A stretch of 64,000 nucleotides of DNA from Gelatiniphilus marinus (GCF_042678305.1 NZ_JBHUDT010000003.1); one strand, 5' to 3'. Numbered from the stretch's first letter, positions 18,139 to 27,737 are shown. Notes: generated by a model not told the origin, from the letters alone. A program made the numbers and translations.

Positions 18139-21093
18139 TTAAAAGGCGTAATCAGACGGGGAACAACCAAAATATTGCTTAAAGCAGGTTGAGAAATATG
18201 CGGGTTGATTAAACCCAACCGTGTATGCGATTTCTGAAATGTTTACACCGCCATCTTTTAGGAGTTTGGCTGCAAGTTTAAGCCGTTGTATCCTGATAAA
18301 TTCTGTGGTTGAAAATCCGGTAAGGGCTTTTAGTTTTCGGTGTAAATGCATTCGACTTAACCCAATCTGGTCGGAAAACACTTGTGCTCCAAAATTTGGA
18401 TCCGTTAGTTGGTCGTCAAGCAGGCTCTGAATTCTATTGAGTAACTTGGAGTCAATCGGTGTGAGTTCCATGTCTTGAGGTTTAAGAAAGACTTGCTGGC
18501 TAAATTTATCCTGAATAGTGGCTCTAGATGCTATCAGCTTTTCAATAATCACTCTTAGTTTTTCTTCCTTAAAAGGTTTTATCATATAAGCATCGGCACC
18601 AGTTTTAAGCCCAAGTAATTCATCTTCTTCTGCCGATTTTGCCGTTAGCAGCACTATAGGAATATGGGAGGTTCGCTCATCAGCTTTTAAGGTATTACTT
18701 AAGTAAATTCCGTCTTTAACAGGCATCATAATATCAGAGATAATTAAATCTGGAATGGTCTCAAGCGCCTTATCTATTCCTTCTTTTCCATTTTTAGCTT
18801 GTAGAATACGATAATCATTTTTTAGTAATGATTTTATAAAAAGTCTAATTTCTTCGTTGTCATCAACAATTAATAATAGCGGAAGGGATTCGCCTGTTGT
18901 GTGTGCTATATCCTCGGGTTCTAGTATGAGTTCCGTATTAAGTTCTGTTTCTGTTTTTTCCAATAGATTAGTTGTCAAGATGAAGTCTTCCTTTGCAAAG
19001 ACATCCTTCGAAATAGGCAAGGTTACCCTAAATCTCACAGTTCCTGAGCTGGGCTTATCTGCTTTAACTTTTCCATGGGATAGAAGGGACAATTCTTTTA
19101 CCAAAGACAATCCAATACCAAATCCTTCGTTTACCGAGTTATTTTGATAGAAACGATCGAACAGTGTGGGGAGCTCTTTTTCGGTTAAGCTCGAGTTTTC
19201 GTTGGTAACACTGATGCAAACCTTGGCGTTTACCATTTCTGCTCTAAAATCAATGTGCCCGTTTTGCTCACTATATTTAAGTGCATTGGAAAGGAGGTTG
19301 CTCACAATTTTTTCTATTAGATCACGATCAAACCAGGCTTCTTCAGCAACATTAATGGCACTGTTAAAAGTCAAGCCTTTTCGGGTAGATTGATAGCTAA
19401 AGGGCTCTACAAGATGTTCAAGAAACAAATTCAAATTTCCTTTGGATATTTTTAGTTTTCTTCGTCCAGCCTCGATTTTAGACAAATCTAATAGTTGATT
19501 TACAAGATTTAATAGTCTATTGGCATTCCTGTCTATTAAATTTAGGTCGGTTTTATCTTCGGGAGTCAATCCCTTTTTAGAAAGTTGGTGTGCAACGGGA
19601 CCAGAAATAAGGGTGAGTGGGGTACGGAATTCATGAGAGATATTGGCGAAAAACCTGGATTTAGCAGACTCTAACTGTCGCAGTTTGCCGTTGGTTTTTT
19701 GTTTGTTTCTAAAAAGGATATAAAGTGCAATTAGAGCAATGCCCAAAATTAGAATGCCCACAATAAAAAGCGTTTTCTCATTTTCGGATTTTTGCTTTTT
19801 CAATTCGGCTTGTGAGGTTAGCAGCTGTATTTCTTGTTCTTTTTTTTCTGTTTGATATTTTTTTTCAAGTTCTTCTACCACCAAACGGTTTTGATACCTT
19901 TTAATACTATCTTCTATAACCACTTTTTTTTCATAGGTTTTAACAGCCGATTCAAAATCATTCAATGCGGTATATGCTTTTATCAAACCTTTGTGTGCTG
20001 CTAAAGCATTCAGCCCTTCTGCTTTATCATTCTCAAGACCACTAGTAATTTGAATTGTTTTTTTATAATGAGCGATGGCCTTTGTATATTCTTCCTTAGC
20101 ATTATAAAGATTACCGAGAGCGGTATTATTGGAGGCTAAAAGAGTAATTTTCTTAGAACTCTGGGCAAAACTATTACTCTTTAAAAGATATTTTTCAGCT
20201 TCTTCAATATTTTCTTTTAAATAGCAATTGCCTAATCTCATATAAATTTCTGCAAGCATGCTAGCATCTTTATAGGCCTCGTAAAAATCTTTAGCTTTTA
20301 TTAAATATTGTATGGCCGTTTTGCAATTGCCTTGAATTGCATAATGAACGCCTAAAGCCATTTTTCCGAAGTGCACACCTTCTCGATGCCCTAGTTTATG
20401 GTAAATATTAATACTCTTTTTTAGATATCGAATTGCAAGCGAATCTTTTAGTTCGGTGTATATGAACCCAATGTTTGAGTATGCTGCAGCCAAAGATTTA
20501 TCTAGACTATTATGAGTTGTGTAAATAGAATCTGTTTTTAGATAATAAGATAATGCTTCAGGATATTGTGTGAATTGAAAACTCCGATTACCAAGTGCCA
20601 CATATATAGAGGATAGCAGCCGCCAGTCGTCTGTGTCTTTTGCATTTGCTAAAGCCTTATTGATGAATTTTAGCGATAAGGAATCTTTTCTCCAAATATC
20701 ATAGATAATCGATATTTTTTTATAATTATCAGCCATAAAGGCTTTATTGCCTAGCGTTTCAGCTATATTAGCTGCTGTTTCTATATGGAGTAGTGCACTA
20801 TCAAGATTGCCTTTGGCAAAATAGTATCTACCACTCTGGGAGTTATAAAAATAATTACCTTTAGTATAAGAATACTGCTTTGAAATTTGTCCGATTTTTT
20901 TACGGTAACGATCTGCTGAATCTAAAGATGTGTATAAATACGACTCGAAAAGCGCCTTTGAAATACTTACGGTTTTGGCTACGTCCTTTTCATCATTAAG
21001 AAGCCGCTTCAACGAATCTATTTGCGAAGTTTCTTGGCTAAAAGCGAAGTAAGGTACTAATAAACTTAAAAAAAGATAAAGTCGATTTTTCAT
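18139..21093 (-). CDS. Hybrid two-component regulator: TPR sensor, histidine kinase, receiver and AraC domain
   Basis: 984 residues combining a whole signalling path. Signal peptide (about 1-20, ending before QETS); periplasmic TPR array (about 50-390); coiled coil and one membrane helix (about 442-462); HisKA with H487 in NISHEFRTPL; HATPase with NLLSNALKYS and GFGIGLSLVKEL; receiver with acceptor D787 in ISDIMMPVKDG; C-terminal AraC-type double HTH (about 880-980). It resembles the hybrid regulators of Bacteroidota, but the sensor is TPR rather than a Reg_prop beta-propeller. It probably responds to a periplasmic protein or ligand and regulates nearby genes. The minus-strand pair upstream (21.6-23.8 kb) is the obvious candidate. 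An 18-bp palindrome lies 10 bases before its start. Confidence 0.93.
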   Translation of the reverse strand: MKNRLYLFLSLLVPYFAFSQETSQIDSLKRLLNDEKDVAKTVSISKALFESYLYTSLDSADRYRKKIGQISKQYSYTKGNYFYNSQSGRYYFAKGNLDSALLHIETAANIAETLGNKAFMADNYKKISIIYDIWRKDSLSLKFINKALANAKDTDDWRLLSSIYVALGNRSFQFTQYPEALSYYLKTDSIYTTHNSLDKSLAAAYSNIGFIYTELKDSLAIRYLKKSINIYHKLGHREGVHFGKMALGVHYAIQGNCKTAIQYLIKAKDFYEAYKDASMLAEIYMRLGNCYLKENIEEAEKYLLKSNSFAQSSKKITLLASNNTALGNLYNAKEEYTKAIAHYKKTIQITSGLENDKAEGLNALAAHKGLIKAYTALNDFESAVKTYEKKVVIEDSIKRYQNRLVVEELEKKYQTEKKEQEIQLLTSQAELKKQKSENEKTLFIVGILILGIALIALYILFRNKQKTNGKLRQLESAKSRFFANISHEFRTPLTLISGPVAHQLSKKGLTPEDKTDLNLIDRNANRLLNLVNQLLDLSKIEAGRRKLKISKGNLNLFLEHLVEPFSYQSTRKGLTFNSAINVAEEAWFDRDLIEKIVSNLLSNALKYSEQNGHIDFRAEMVNAKVCISVTNENSSLTEKELPTLFDRFYQNNSVNEGFGIGLSLVKELSLLSHGKVKADKPSSGTVRFRVTLPISKDVFAKEDFILTTNLLEKTETELNTELILEPEDIAHTTGESLPLLLIVDDNEEIRLFIKSLLKNDYRILQAKNGKEGIDKALETIPDLIISDIMMPVKDGIYLSNTLKADERTSHIPIVLLTAKSAEEDELLGLKTGADAYMIKPFKEEKLRVIIEKLIASRATIQDKFSQQVFLKPQDMELTPIDSKLLNRIQSLLDDQLTDPNFGAQVFSDQIGLSRMHLHRKLKALTGFSTTEFIRIQRLKLAAKLLKDGGVNISEIAYTVGFNQPAYFSTCFKQYFGCSPSDYAF

Positions 21094-21102
21094 ATTAGAT
21101 AA

Positions 21103-21120
21103 ATCTTACTTAAGTAAGAT
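21103..21120 (-). promoter_or_regulatory. Perfect 18-bp palindrome before the hybrid regulator
   Basis: ATCTTACTTAAGTAAGAT is identical on both strands. It ends 10 bases upstream of the start codon of the regulator, covering the expected ribosome binding region. It could be an operator, possibly for autoregulation, or an mRNA hairpin hiding the start. Confidence 0.5.
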
Positions 21121-21566
21121 ACAAAATTTTCACTTTTAAAAAGCATGATAAGTAACTTGTGTTTTGAATCTTGTTTACACTGGGCTATTGAAAATCTCTT
21201 AACCATCAAGATCTTTAATGGCTACTATTGAGTGAATTCATTCTTTTGCAGCGTGACTAAAAATGTTCCCAAGACAAGCCGTATAAATTTTTAACTATTC
21301 CAGATTTTCTAAGCTTGTGTTTTATCAAACTCAAATGAGTTTTTATTTATTGAATTCGACATCGGAACAAAGGACGTAAGACTCTCGATTGATGAAAATT
21401 CGATTCATCGATTAATCCCAAATAATAAACTATTATCACAAGTATTTTAATCTTGTGTTCTAAGTCATAAAATCCTAAGTCCTGTGTCCTGCATATCGAA
21501 ATTTAGTTTCCAAAATATTCGTGGTAGAACCATAAATGTTTTTGTAGTTGTCTTGTGTTCTTGAGC
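21121..21566 (-). other. Intergenic, no gene seen
   Basis: 446 bases between the papain-like gene and the hybrid regulator, both on the minus strand. No coding frame, tRNA or strong hairpin was found. It must contain the promoter of the regulator, but I found no full TTG-N19-TAnnTTTG match. Confidence 0.4.
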
Positions 21567-23153
21567 TTATCGTTTTGCAACGAAGGTTTTTTTCTTATCT
21601 GTAAATCTGTGTAATACATTGTGTTTAGTACCTTTCTTATAATAGTCTCCAACAGCTTTTCCTCCTTTACATGCTTCAATATGTATAGCGTTCAAGTTCC
21701 AATTGTCTCCACCTGTTCCTCCCTTAAACGTGGTTTGGAGTACTACTTTAGAGATCTCAGAAATATTGACGATGTTGGTATTAAGGGTAATATCAACCGA
21801 GTTTACACTTTTATCTTGCCAGCGCGTTCCTTTATTTACATTCTTTATAACCTGTTGTTTCCCGTTCTTATAATGAATCACAATATTTAGGTTGTCGTTG
21901 CCACCCCTTAAATCATCATCGCCGGTACGTATCCAAAATCGTAATTTATCGATTTTCTTTCTGCTTAAAGGGATTCGTTTACTGGCATTTCCAGCTGTTC
22001 TGTGATTGGCTGGCTTACGAGTTAGTATGGGTGGATTGGCATTTATAAGAGCCTTATAACTTTTGTCTTTTCCTGTAAAACGCTTTAAAGGTGCTCCTCG
22101 TTTGTCGTATATCTGTTTGTTCACAAGGTGTCCTCTGGCATTGATTCGTAAGGCATTTAAATTAAAATTGTCATTTCCCGATACGGTATTTAACTGAACT
22201 GATTTTATTCTATTCAAAGCTACGGGAGATTTTAGCGGAATGGTGATATACTGCGAATAGTTGTCTATCCATTTATTTCCCTTGTTAATGTTATATACCC
22301 TTTGTGTAGCGGCACCATGATAGTTAATGCTAAGGTTTAAGTTATCATTACCTCCGCGCAAATCATCTTTTCCAACAGCAAATTCAAATACAAGCTCATG
22401 TATTTTTTTGTCCTTTGGATAATCTCGAAGTGAGATGCGCACTGGTGTTTTAACGCTATAGTTTTTATCCACAAAATAGGTTCGCCATCTTTTTTTTGGA
22501 TTTTCCAGGTAGTAAAATGTCTCTTCCTTAAAGTTTGGAACCATGGTTTTTGTTTTTCCATTAAAATTGGGGTCGTAAACATAAATTCTCATTTTACGTT
22601 TATAATTCCCATTGGAAATATCTTGCGGTGTACCAAAGTCGTAACCAATTGCCAATACTTGATGGTTGCCTGGATCGGAATCTTTTTCGCCCACACTTTG
22701 CATTCCCAAGGGGACTGGAACGCCCCGATCTATGTAAGCTCGTAATTCGTTTATTCTGCTCCCGGTCTTGTTTTCTATTCCCCAGTTGAAGAACTCACTA
22801 TTGCGAACTCCATCTGGGTTAAAACCAATCTCGCCCCACTTATCGAGGTTTGAAGTCAGCGAAGTTACTTGGCGGTCATACAAATATTGCTGTAAGGGAC
22901 TGCCCTCGGTAGGTCTATAGGCCGTTTTAGGTATCGATCTTCCGCGTGTGTTGTAATAATCCAAGGCTGAATATACCATGCCTCCGCATAAGCCTCCTGT
23001 CCTCCAGTCTAGGGCGTCTATAAAAATGTTCTTGAAGGTATTATCAAACTTGAAACCATGTTGTTTTGGCTCAAAAGCGGTCATTTTTTTAGTTTGTCCT
23101 ATACCTTGGAATCCCCATAGTATTAATGTGCCTAATAAAATTAAATTTTTCAT
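21567..23153 (-). CDS. Secreted papain-like cysteine-peptidase-fold protein with two RGGNDN repeat domains
   Basis: 528 residues with a signal peptide (about 1-20). The N-terminal part has an ordered Cys-His-Asp/Asn set: C56 in GGLCGGM, H164 in GNHQVLAIGYD, and D194/N196 in YDPNF, as in papain-fold enzymes. The C-terminal part contains two tandem beta-rich repeats of about 150 residues, each starting with DDLRGGNDNLN (near 255 and 410) and continuing to a GxDN(F/W)NLNA segment (near 320 and 490). These may be carbohydrate- or surface-binding modules, which is inference. It follows the collagen-like lipoprotein gene by 18 bases and should share its promoter. I know of no characterised relative. 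There is no T9SS tail. Confidence 0.7.
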   Translation of the reverse strand: MKNLILLGTLILWGFQGIGQTKKMTAFEPKQHGFKFDNTFKNIFIDALDWRTGGLCGGMVYSALDYYNTRGRSIPKTAYRPTEGSPLQQYLYDRQVTSLTSNLDKWGEIGFNPDGVRNSEFFNWGIENKTGSRINELRAYIDRGVPVPLGMQSVGEKDSDPGNHQVLAIGYDFGTPQDISNGNYKRKMRIYVYDPNFNGKTKTMVPNFKEETFYYLENPKKRWRTYFVDKNYSVKTPVRISLRDYPKDKKIHELVFEFAVGKDDLRGGNDNLNLSINYHGAATQRVYNINKGNKWIDNYSQYITIPLKSPVALNRIKSVQLNTVSGNDNFNLNALRINARGHLVNKQIYDKRGAPLKRFTGKDKSYKALINANPPILTRKPANHRTAGNASKRIPLSRKKIDKLRFWIRTGDDDLRGGNDNLNIVIHYKNGKQQVIKNVNKGTRWQDKSVNSVDITLNTNIVNISEISKVVLQTTFKGGTGGDNWNLNAIHIEACKGGKAVGDYYKKGTKHNVLHRFTDKKKTFVAKR

Positions 23154-23171
23154 CTGATTTGCGTTTAGTTA

Positions 23172-23819
23172 TTAATCTGGAATATTATAAAATGCTTTTA
23201 CAGCTTCGTAGTTGCTATAATCCAATGGCGATTTTTCGTTGGCCTTGTTCGAAGATGATTTTCCGCCAGCGTTTATATTTCCAGGGATTATAACATAACG
23301 AAGTCTATTGTAAGTAATCCCGTCATACTGTCCATAAGTATCCCGTATTTCAAAATCTCGATCGTACCTTCTGATGGTTATCCATACATCGCCAGAGCCG
23401 CCTCTAATATTCATGGACCTAGAAATAATTAATGCCCCAGTACTTGTGCTATATGTATTCCATGGCACTAGAAAAGTAGAACCGTTATTGGTAATCCAAT
23501 AAAATAAAATAACGCCATCATCATAATTCTTACCAAACTCTGGGTTTTTAACAACCATTCGCTTAGCTCTTGGTGTATCAAACTCATTCCACACCGGATA
23601 GAACCAATCGGAATAAATAACATTGGCATTTCCATCTTGCCCATCTGTTCCGTCGGCTCCATCTTGTCCGTCTGTTCCATCTTCTCCATCCACTCCATCT
23701 ATTCCATCTTTTCCTGGTTCGCCTTGTGGACCAACGGCTCCATCCTCGGCTGAGCATCCTGCTAATCCAATTAATAAAACGAATAATAATAGTTTTGAAA
23801 TTCCTTTTAATTTTTTCAT
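23172..23819 (-). CDS. Collagen-like lipoprotein
   Basis: 215 residues. Signal peptide with lipobox LAGC (Cys 22). Residues about 28-65 are uninterrupted Gly-X-Y triplets rich in Asp (GxDGxDGxDG), with GPQGEPGKDG at the start, as in bacterial collagen-like proteins. A C-terminal globular domain of about 150 residues carries many Tyr and Trp. Probably surface-exposed, with the collagen-like rod as stalk or trimerisation element. It is the first gene of a two-gene operon with the papain-like protein and has a well-matched promoter and a structured leader. Some unrelated frames on the opposite strand here are mirror artefacts of the triplet repeat. Confidence 0.85.
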   Translation of the reverse strand: MKKLKGISKLLLFVLLIGLAGCSAEDGAVGPQGEPGKDGIDGVDGEDGTDGQDGADGTDGQDGNANVIYSDWFYPVWNEFDTPRAKRMVVKNPEFGKNYDDGVILFYWITNNGSTFLVPWNTYSTSTGALIISRSMNIRGGSGDVWITIRRYDRDFEIRDTYGQYDGITYNRLRYVIIPGNINAGGKSSSNKANEKSPLDYSNYEAVKAFYNIPD

Positions 23820-23852
23820 GATAGTTGATTTAGTATTAATAAATTATAAATG

Positions 23853-23906
23853 TTTGGATATTTCTGAACTATTGAATAGTTCCTATAAAGCGATAAAGTA
23901 TCCAAA
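23853..23906 (-). promoter_or_regulatory. Nested stem-loop at the 5' end of the lipoprotein mRNA
   Basis: Outer arms TTTGGATA (23853-23860) and TATCCAAA (23899-23906) are perfect complements and enclose a second perfect hairpin, GAACTATT-G-AATAGTTC (23866-23882). The structure begins about where transcription should start from the adjacent promoter, so the mRNA would carry a 5'-terminal double hairpin. It may protect the mRNA or be regulatory. Confidence 0.5.
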
Positions 23907-23914
23907 TAACAAGA

Positions 23915-23944
23915 CAAAAGTAGTTTGGGTTGCCTAGGCTTCAA
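23915..23944 (-). promoter_or_regulatory. Promoter of the collagen-like lipoprotein operon
   Basis: On the minus strand, TTG (23944-23942) is followed after exactly 19 bases by TACTTTTG (23922-23915), a full match to the Bacteroidota consensus. It lies about 95 bases before the start codon. Confidence 0.65.
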
Positions 23945-24633
23945 TTTTGATATGTAACATAGACTTTTGTATATGTAACATATAGCTGCTATTTATAGAA
24001 AAGAGAATAAAGCAGGATTGAAAATATTGTTGGAGATAAATTCTGCTACTTTTGATAAATGCATCAATTGGACTTGATTTTGAAATCCATATAATTTACA
24101 ATATGGCATCATCTTGCATTTGTGTTGGTAGAATTTCTATTAAAATAATTGATATTTTACCCTTAGGTATTTATAAAAGGGGGTCGATGTTTAAATATTC
24201 AATCTGAGTTCCTGTATCGAGTGCTCTACAACAGGTTGGTAACATTGCAAAGCAAGTCTGTTTAGCCATGGTTTTCTTTCTCCAAACCTTATGTTTGTTG
24301 AAGTGTTCTGTTGTTTCTTTCTTGGCTTCCACAGTAATTAAGTTTTGCATTATAAAAGTACAAATCAAAAAAAAAATTATCTGGGGCATGATCAGATTCT
24401 ATAGTGTTAACTTATAAATCATCTTTAACGTGTGTTTCGGGATTCAGAAAAAAAAGAATAGAAAAAGCCCTATAGGTTTAGGGTTTATAACCTAATACCT
24501 GGGTTGATTGCTTATGCTTTTTTATACTATTGAGCCCAACGTCAATATTGGTAGATTACAAAGAATTGGATATGTTTTATAAGAACTCACGTTAAATTAT
24601 GCAACCCATTGTTACATTTACCATGACGTTTTT
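23945..24633 (-). other. Long intergenic stretch, little content
   Basis: About 690 bases between the lipoprotein promoter and the porin terminator. Apart from one doubtful small minus-strand frame (24171-24389) I see no gene, tRNA or repeat. Confidence 0.4.
24171..24389 (-). CDS. Possible small secreted peptide (doubtful)
   Basis: A 72-codon frame with ATG start. The first 22 residues are hydrophobic (MPQIIFFLICTFIMQNLITVEA) and could be a signal peptide. The rest holds three cysteines in TCFAMLPTCC and several basic residues. No promoter or ribosome binding site stands out and no family is known to me. It may be chance. Confidence 0.25.
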   Translation of the reverse strand: MPQIIFFLICTFIMQNLITVEAKKETTEHFNKHKVWRKKTMAKQTCFAMLPTCCRALDTGTQIEYLNIDPLL

Positions 24634-24667
24634 AAAAAAAAAAGAGGCTATCTTTTCAGACAGCCTC
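24634..24667 (-). terminator. Terminator of the OFA transporter-porin operon
   Basis: Read on the minus strand, GAGGCTGTCTGAAAAGATAGCCTC forms a 9-bp stem with one mismatch and is followed by ten T. It lies 33 bases past the porin stop codon. Confidence 0.85.
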
Positions 24668-24699
24668 CTTGTTATAATGATTTATTTTCTGTTTATTTT

Positions 24700-25941
24700 C
24701 TAGAAGAAAAATGTTGCAGAGAAAGCACTTCTAAAGTTGCCCACTTCATCAATACCTGTTGTGATAAGATCACCACCATTGGCATCAATTCCACTTGCAT
24801 ATTGAGCAGTTGTATAACCTAGCTCAACACCTAGTCTAACTTTACCAACTGTATAATCTAAACGTGGAGAAATTCTATAAGAATTCTCAACACCAGAACT
24901 TGTTATAACAGAAACGTTATCTTCTCCAAATCCACCATCTTTAGTGTATCCAGCAAACAGACCCCAAGCTAATTCGTTATTGAATTTACCACTAAATTCT
25001 GTCCAAGCAGATAATACTTTACTATCTAAAAGATCTCCGTTAGCTTCTCTTCCATAACCACCAAACATTAGTTGCTCTGTAGTGTTACCACCGTACTGAC
25101 CGTAAACTTTCCAAGTTACGCTTTCAGATAATTGAGCTTTGGCATAAGCCATAAAAGATAAACTGGTAATGTTATCATTTTCAGCTAACTGCCCATTTAG
25201 CCTGTCGTTTAAATCAACCGTTTTAAGAGTTGTTCCAAAACCACCTACAAAATTGTCATCACTACCAAATTGTAATTGGGCGTGTAACGTAGGTATACCA
25301 GCAAATCTAACAGCAGCTCCGCCATAACCATCGTCTCTACCACTAGCTGTAGTAAAATCTCTTTCAGTTAACAATGCAGCAGTAAAACGTACATTACCTT
25401 TCGTACTAAAACGAATCTGAGGAGAACGATTAAACGGCTGGTAAGGAACACCTGCATTAAAAGCGTGCGTACCTGGAGATACATTGGTTACAAAAGTTGG
25501 ATGCCAGTACTGACCAAATAACCACTCTACCTTATCGTTAGATAATGTAAAGAAAGCATGCCTTAATCCAAGGCTGTTAATGTCTGCACCATTTGCACCA
25601 AAAAAGTGAGCTTCAATAACACCTGCTGTTTTCATTCCTAAAAAATCAGGCCCTGTAAAACTCGCTTTTAAACGAGACTCAATGGCAAAACTGTTGTATC
25701 CAAATTCTGCATTACGGTCATCGCCATTAGCATCAAGATCTTCACCTAAAGGAATTACTATGTACTGACCTTCTCTGGTGTCATTAAGTCTACGGGTGTC
25801 TAAGATATAATCACCTTTAACGTAACCATTCCATTTAACAGTAAAATCCTTTTCCTTTTCAGTTGCTTCTTGAGCTTCAACTGTGCTGAACGTTGCTAAT
25901 GATACAGCTAGTACCATTAGCATTAAAAAACCTTTTTTCAT
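24700..25941 (-). CDS. Outer-membrane porin-like beta-barrel protein
   Basis: 413 residues. Signal peptide cut near residue 23 (STVEA-QE). The rest shows alternating beta-strand patterns with Gly and aromatic girdles, and the last residues are FSATFFF, the C-terminal phenylalanine typical of outer-membrane barrels. An EGQYIVIPLGEDLDANGDDRNAEFG-type acidic loop region (D/N/G-rich, near residues 57-82) could bind calcium. It resembles DcaP-like porins. It lies 80 bases after the OFA transporter gene and ends at a strong terminator, so the pair probably carries one carboxylate substrate across both membranes. Confidence 0.75.
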   Translation of the reverse strand: MKKGFLMLMVLAVSLATFSTVEAQEATEKEKDFTVKWNGYVKGDYILDTRRLNDTREGQYIVIPLGEDLDANGDDRNAEFGYNSFAIESRLKASFTGPDFLGMKTAGVIEAHFFGANGADINSLGLRHAFFTLSNDKVEWLFGQYWHPTFVTNVSPGTHAFNAGVPYQPFNRSPQIRFSTKGNVRFTAALLTERDFTTASGRDDGYGGAAVRFAGIPTLHAQLQFGSDDNFVGGFGTTLKTVDLNDRLNGQLAENDNITSLSFMAYAKAQLSESVTWKVYGQYGGNTTEQLMFGGYGREANGDLLDSKVLSAWTEFSGKFNNELAWGLFAGYTKDGGFGEDNVSVITSSGVENSYRISPRLDYTVGKVRLGVELGYTTAQYASGIDANGGDLITTGIDEVGNFRSAFSATFFF

Positions 25942-26021
25942 AATTTAAAATTTGAGTATAATAATTTGTTTTTATTTTATTTTTTTGATAAATTATTTTC
26001 TAAGTAAAATAATTTTATTGT

Positions 26022-27356
26022 TTAATCTACTATTTGTTCAGGCTTAAATTTAGGTTGTTTTAACATTGTTACAATGATTGCTGAAACAACAATTAAAGCA
26101 ACGGCTATCAAGAAAGCATTTTTATATAAATCAGCTCCTTCTAATCCAGCCTTAAGCCCTTCGTTTTTAACATATTGAGCAATTGTTGGGCCTATAATTA
26201 AAGATAATCCCCAACCGTAATATACTAAACCATAGTTTGCACCGTAGTTCTTTAATCCAAAGTAATCTGCTACAATTGTAGGCGTTACAGATAATGTTGA
26301 ACCGTAAGTAACACAAGCTAAAGTAATACCTATTACAACCAATGTTGGTGTGTTGTACACATAAGCAAAACCTAACATGTTTAAGGCAGCAATGGCGTGC
26401 ATTAACCAATATGTTTGTTTTCTACCTATTTTATCTGAAATAATACCACCAGAAGCTCTACCAATTGAGTTGGTAACCGAAGTTAAAGGTACCATAAGTC
26501 CTAATATGCCAAGGATTGTAGCTGCATATATTCCTGTTTCACCACCATCTGGTACAACTCGCATTAAATCTGTAGCATTCGAAATTACTAAAGCTCCTGC
26601 AGAACACATAAATGCATAAATTACTAAAAGCATCCAAGCCTGTGGCGTTCTAGCTGTAGTTGCTAAAGACACAGATGGAGATTTTGCTGCTACTTTCGAT
26701 TTGCTTGGGTCGTATCCTTCTGGAGTTGGAGGCACATATCCTTTTGGTGGATCAATTACATTCATTGCGCAAGGAATACCTATTACCAATATCAATCCTC
26801 CTAAAATCATCAAAGTTGTTTCTAAAGAAAGTCCTAAGCTCTCTAATAAATATACTTCTACAAACCCTAACCATAAGGCACCTAAACCAAAGCCTGCTAC
26901 TACCAAACCATTAATAAGTCCTTTTTTAGAAGGGTGAAACCATTTCATTGCGGCTGGACGAGGACAATCATATACAAAAGCTAAACCTGCACCTAAAACT
27001 ACACCAAACGTAATGTAAAAAAGTATTGGTATATGCACAATTAAACCTGAAACAATTGTGCTTAAACCAACCATAGAGATTCCTAAAATCATTACTTTTT
27101 TAGGTCCTATTTTATCTTGTAATCTTCCTGCAAAAATTAGGAAAATGGCAAATACCGCACCACCAATAGAGTATGGCATATTTAATTGGGAAACGTCCCA
27201 TGCAGAATATAATCGCTCTCCTGTGGCAGGATCAAGGGTATATTCAATTGCGTCTTTTAAATTACTCCAAGTGTAAAGAATACCTACACTCAGGTTAGAA
27301 AGAAATCCAGCCAATAATACCTTCCGGCCTTTTCTTTTTGCTTCTAATGCATCCAT
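26022..27356 (-). CDS. OFA-family MFS transporter (oxalate/formate or lactate type)
   Basis: 444 residues, about 12 membrane helices. Loop 2-3 carries GRLQDKIGPKKV and loop 8-9 carries SDKIGRKQTY, the two MFS signature sites. The N-terminus (NLSVGILYTWSNLKDAI) and GAGLAFVYDCPRPAAMKWFHPSKKG-type middle loop (core 'PAAMKWF') match the oxalate/formate antiporter (OFA) group. Likely substrate is a small carboxylate such as lactate, formate or oxalate; it cannot be fixed from sequence. First gene of an operon with the porin. Confidence 0.85.
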   Translation of the reverse strand: MDALEAKRKGRKVLLAGFLSNLSVGILYTWSNLKDAIEYTLDPATGERLYSAWDVSQLNMPYSIGGAVFAIFLIFAGRLQDKIGPKKVMILGISMVGLSTIVSGLIVHIPILFYITFGVVLGAGLAFVYDCPRPAAMKWFHPSKKGLINGLVVAGFGLGALWLGFVEVYLLESLGLSLETTLMILGGLILVIGIPCAMNVIDPPKGYVPPTPEGYDPSKSKVAAKSPSVSLATTARTPQAWMLLVIYAFMCSAGALVISNATDLMRVVPDGGETGIYAATILGILGLMVPLTSVTNSIGRASGGIISDKIGRKQTYWLMHAIAALNMLGFAYVYNTPTLVVIGITLACVTYGSTLSVTPTIVADYFGLKNYGANYGLVYYGWGLSLIIGPTIAQYVKNEGLKAGLEGADLYKNAFLIAVALIVVSAIIVTMLKQPKFKPEQIVD

Positions 27357-27737
27357 AAATTTTTGTTTAAAATTAGTTAATGTTATGTTTTTAAGCGTTT
27401 AAATTATTTTATGAATAGTTTTTACTAATATAATTGGCTATAGTGTTTTAGTGTTAAAACTATTATAAAATGATATTAATTTTGCGCAAAGAAACGGAAA
27501 AAAAAGAACACTTTTAAAACAAAGTAATAAACGATGCGTTTATTGGCAAAAGTGCAGATGTATTGTTGGAATTAAAAACCAACCAAACATACAAAAGACT
27601 CATTAAAAACCTTTTACAATAAACCAAGGGATTTTAAAGAAACAAAATGCTCCATGTTTTTTTTTAAACCTAGAGAATAAACAATTAGGGCTATAGAAAA
27701 CAAAACATAAATTACTTATTGGCAAACTATTAAACAA
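27357..27737 (-). other. Intergenic, no gene seen
   Basis: AT-rich 380-base gap between the sensor kinase and the OFA transporter. It must contain the transporter promoter, but no full consensus match was found. No coding frame or RNA gene is visible. Confidence 0.4.

Noticed and set aside
18139..23819. Polysaccharide utilisation locus
   Set aside because: A hybrid regulator is present, but there is no SusC/SusD pair and no glycoside hydrolase next to it; the GH2 gene is 12 kb away.
23623..23937. Plus-strand frame rich in Pro-Ser-Cys
   Set aside because: It is the antisense reading of the collagen Gly-X-Y repeat of the lipoprotein gene.
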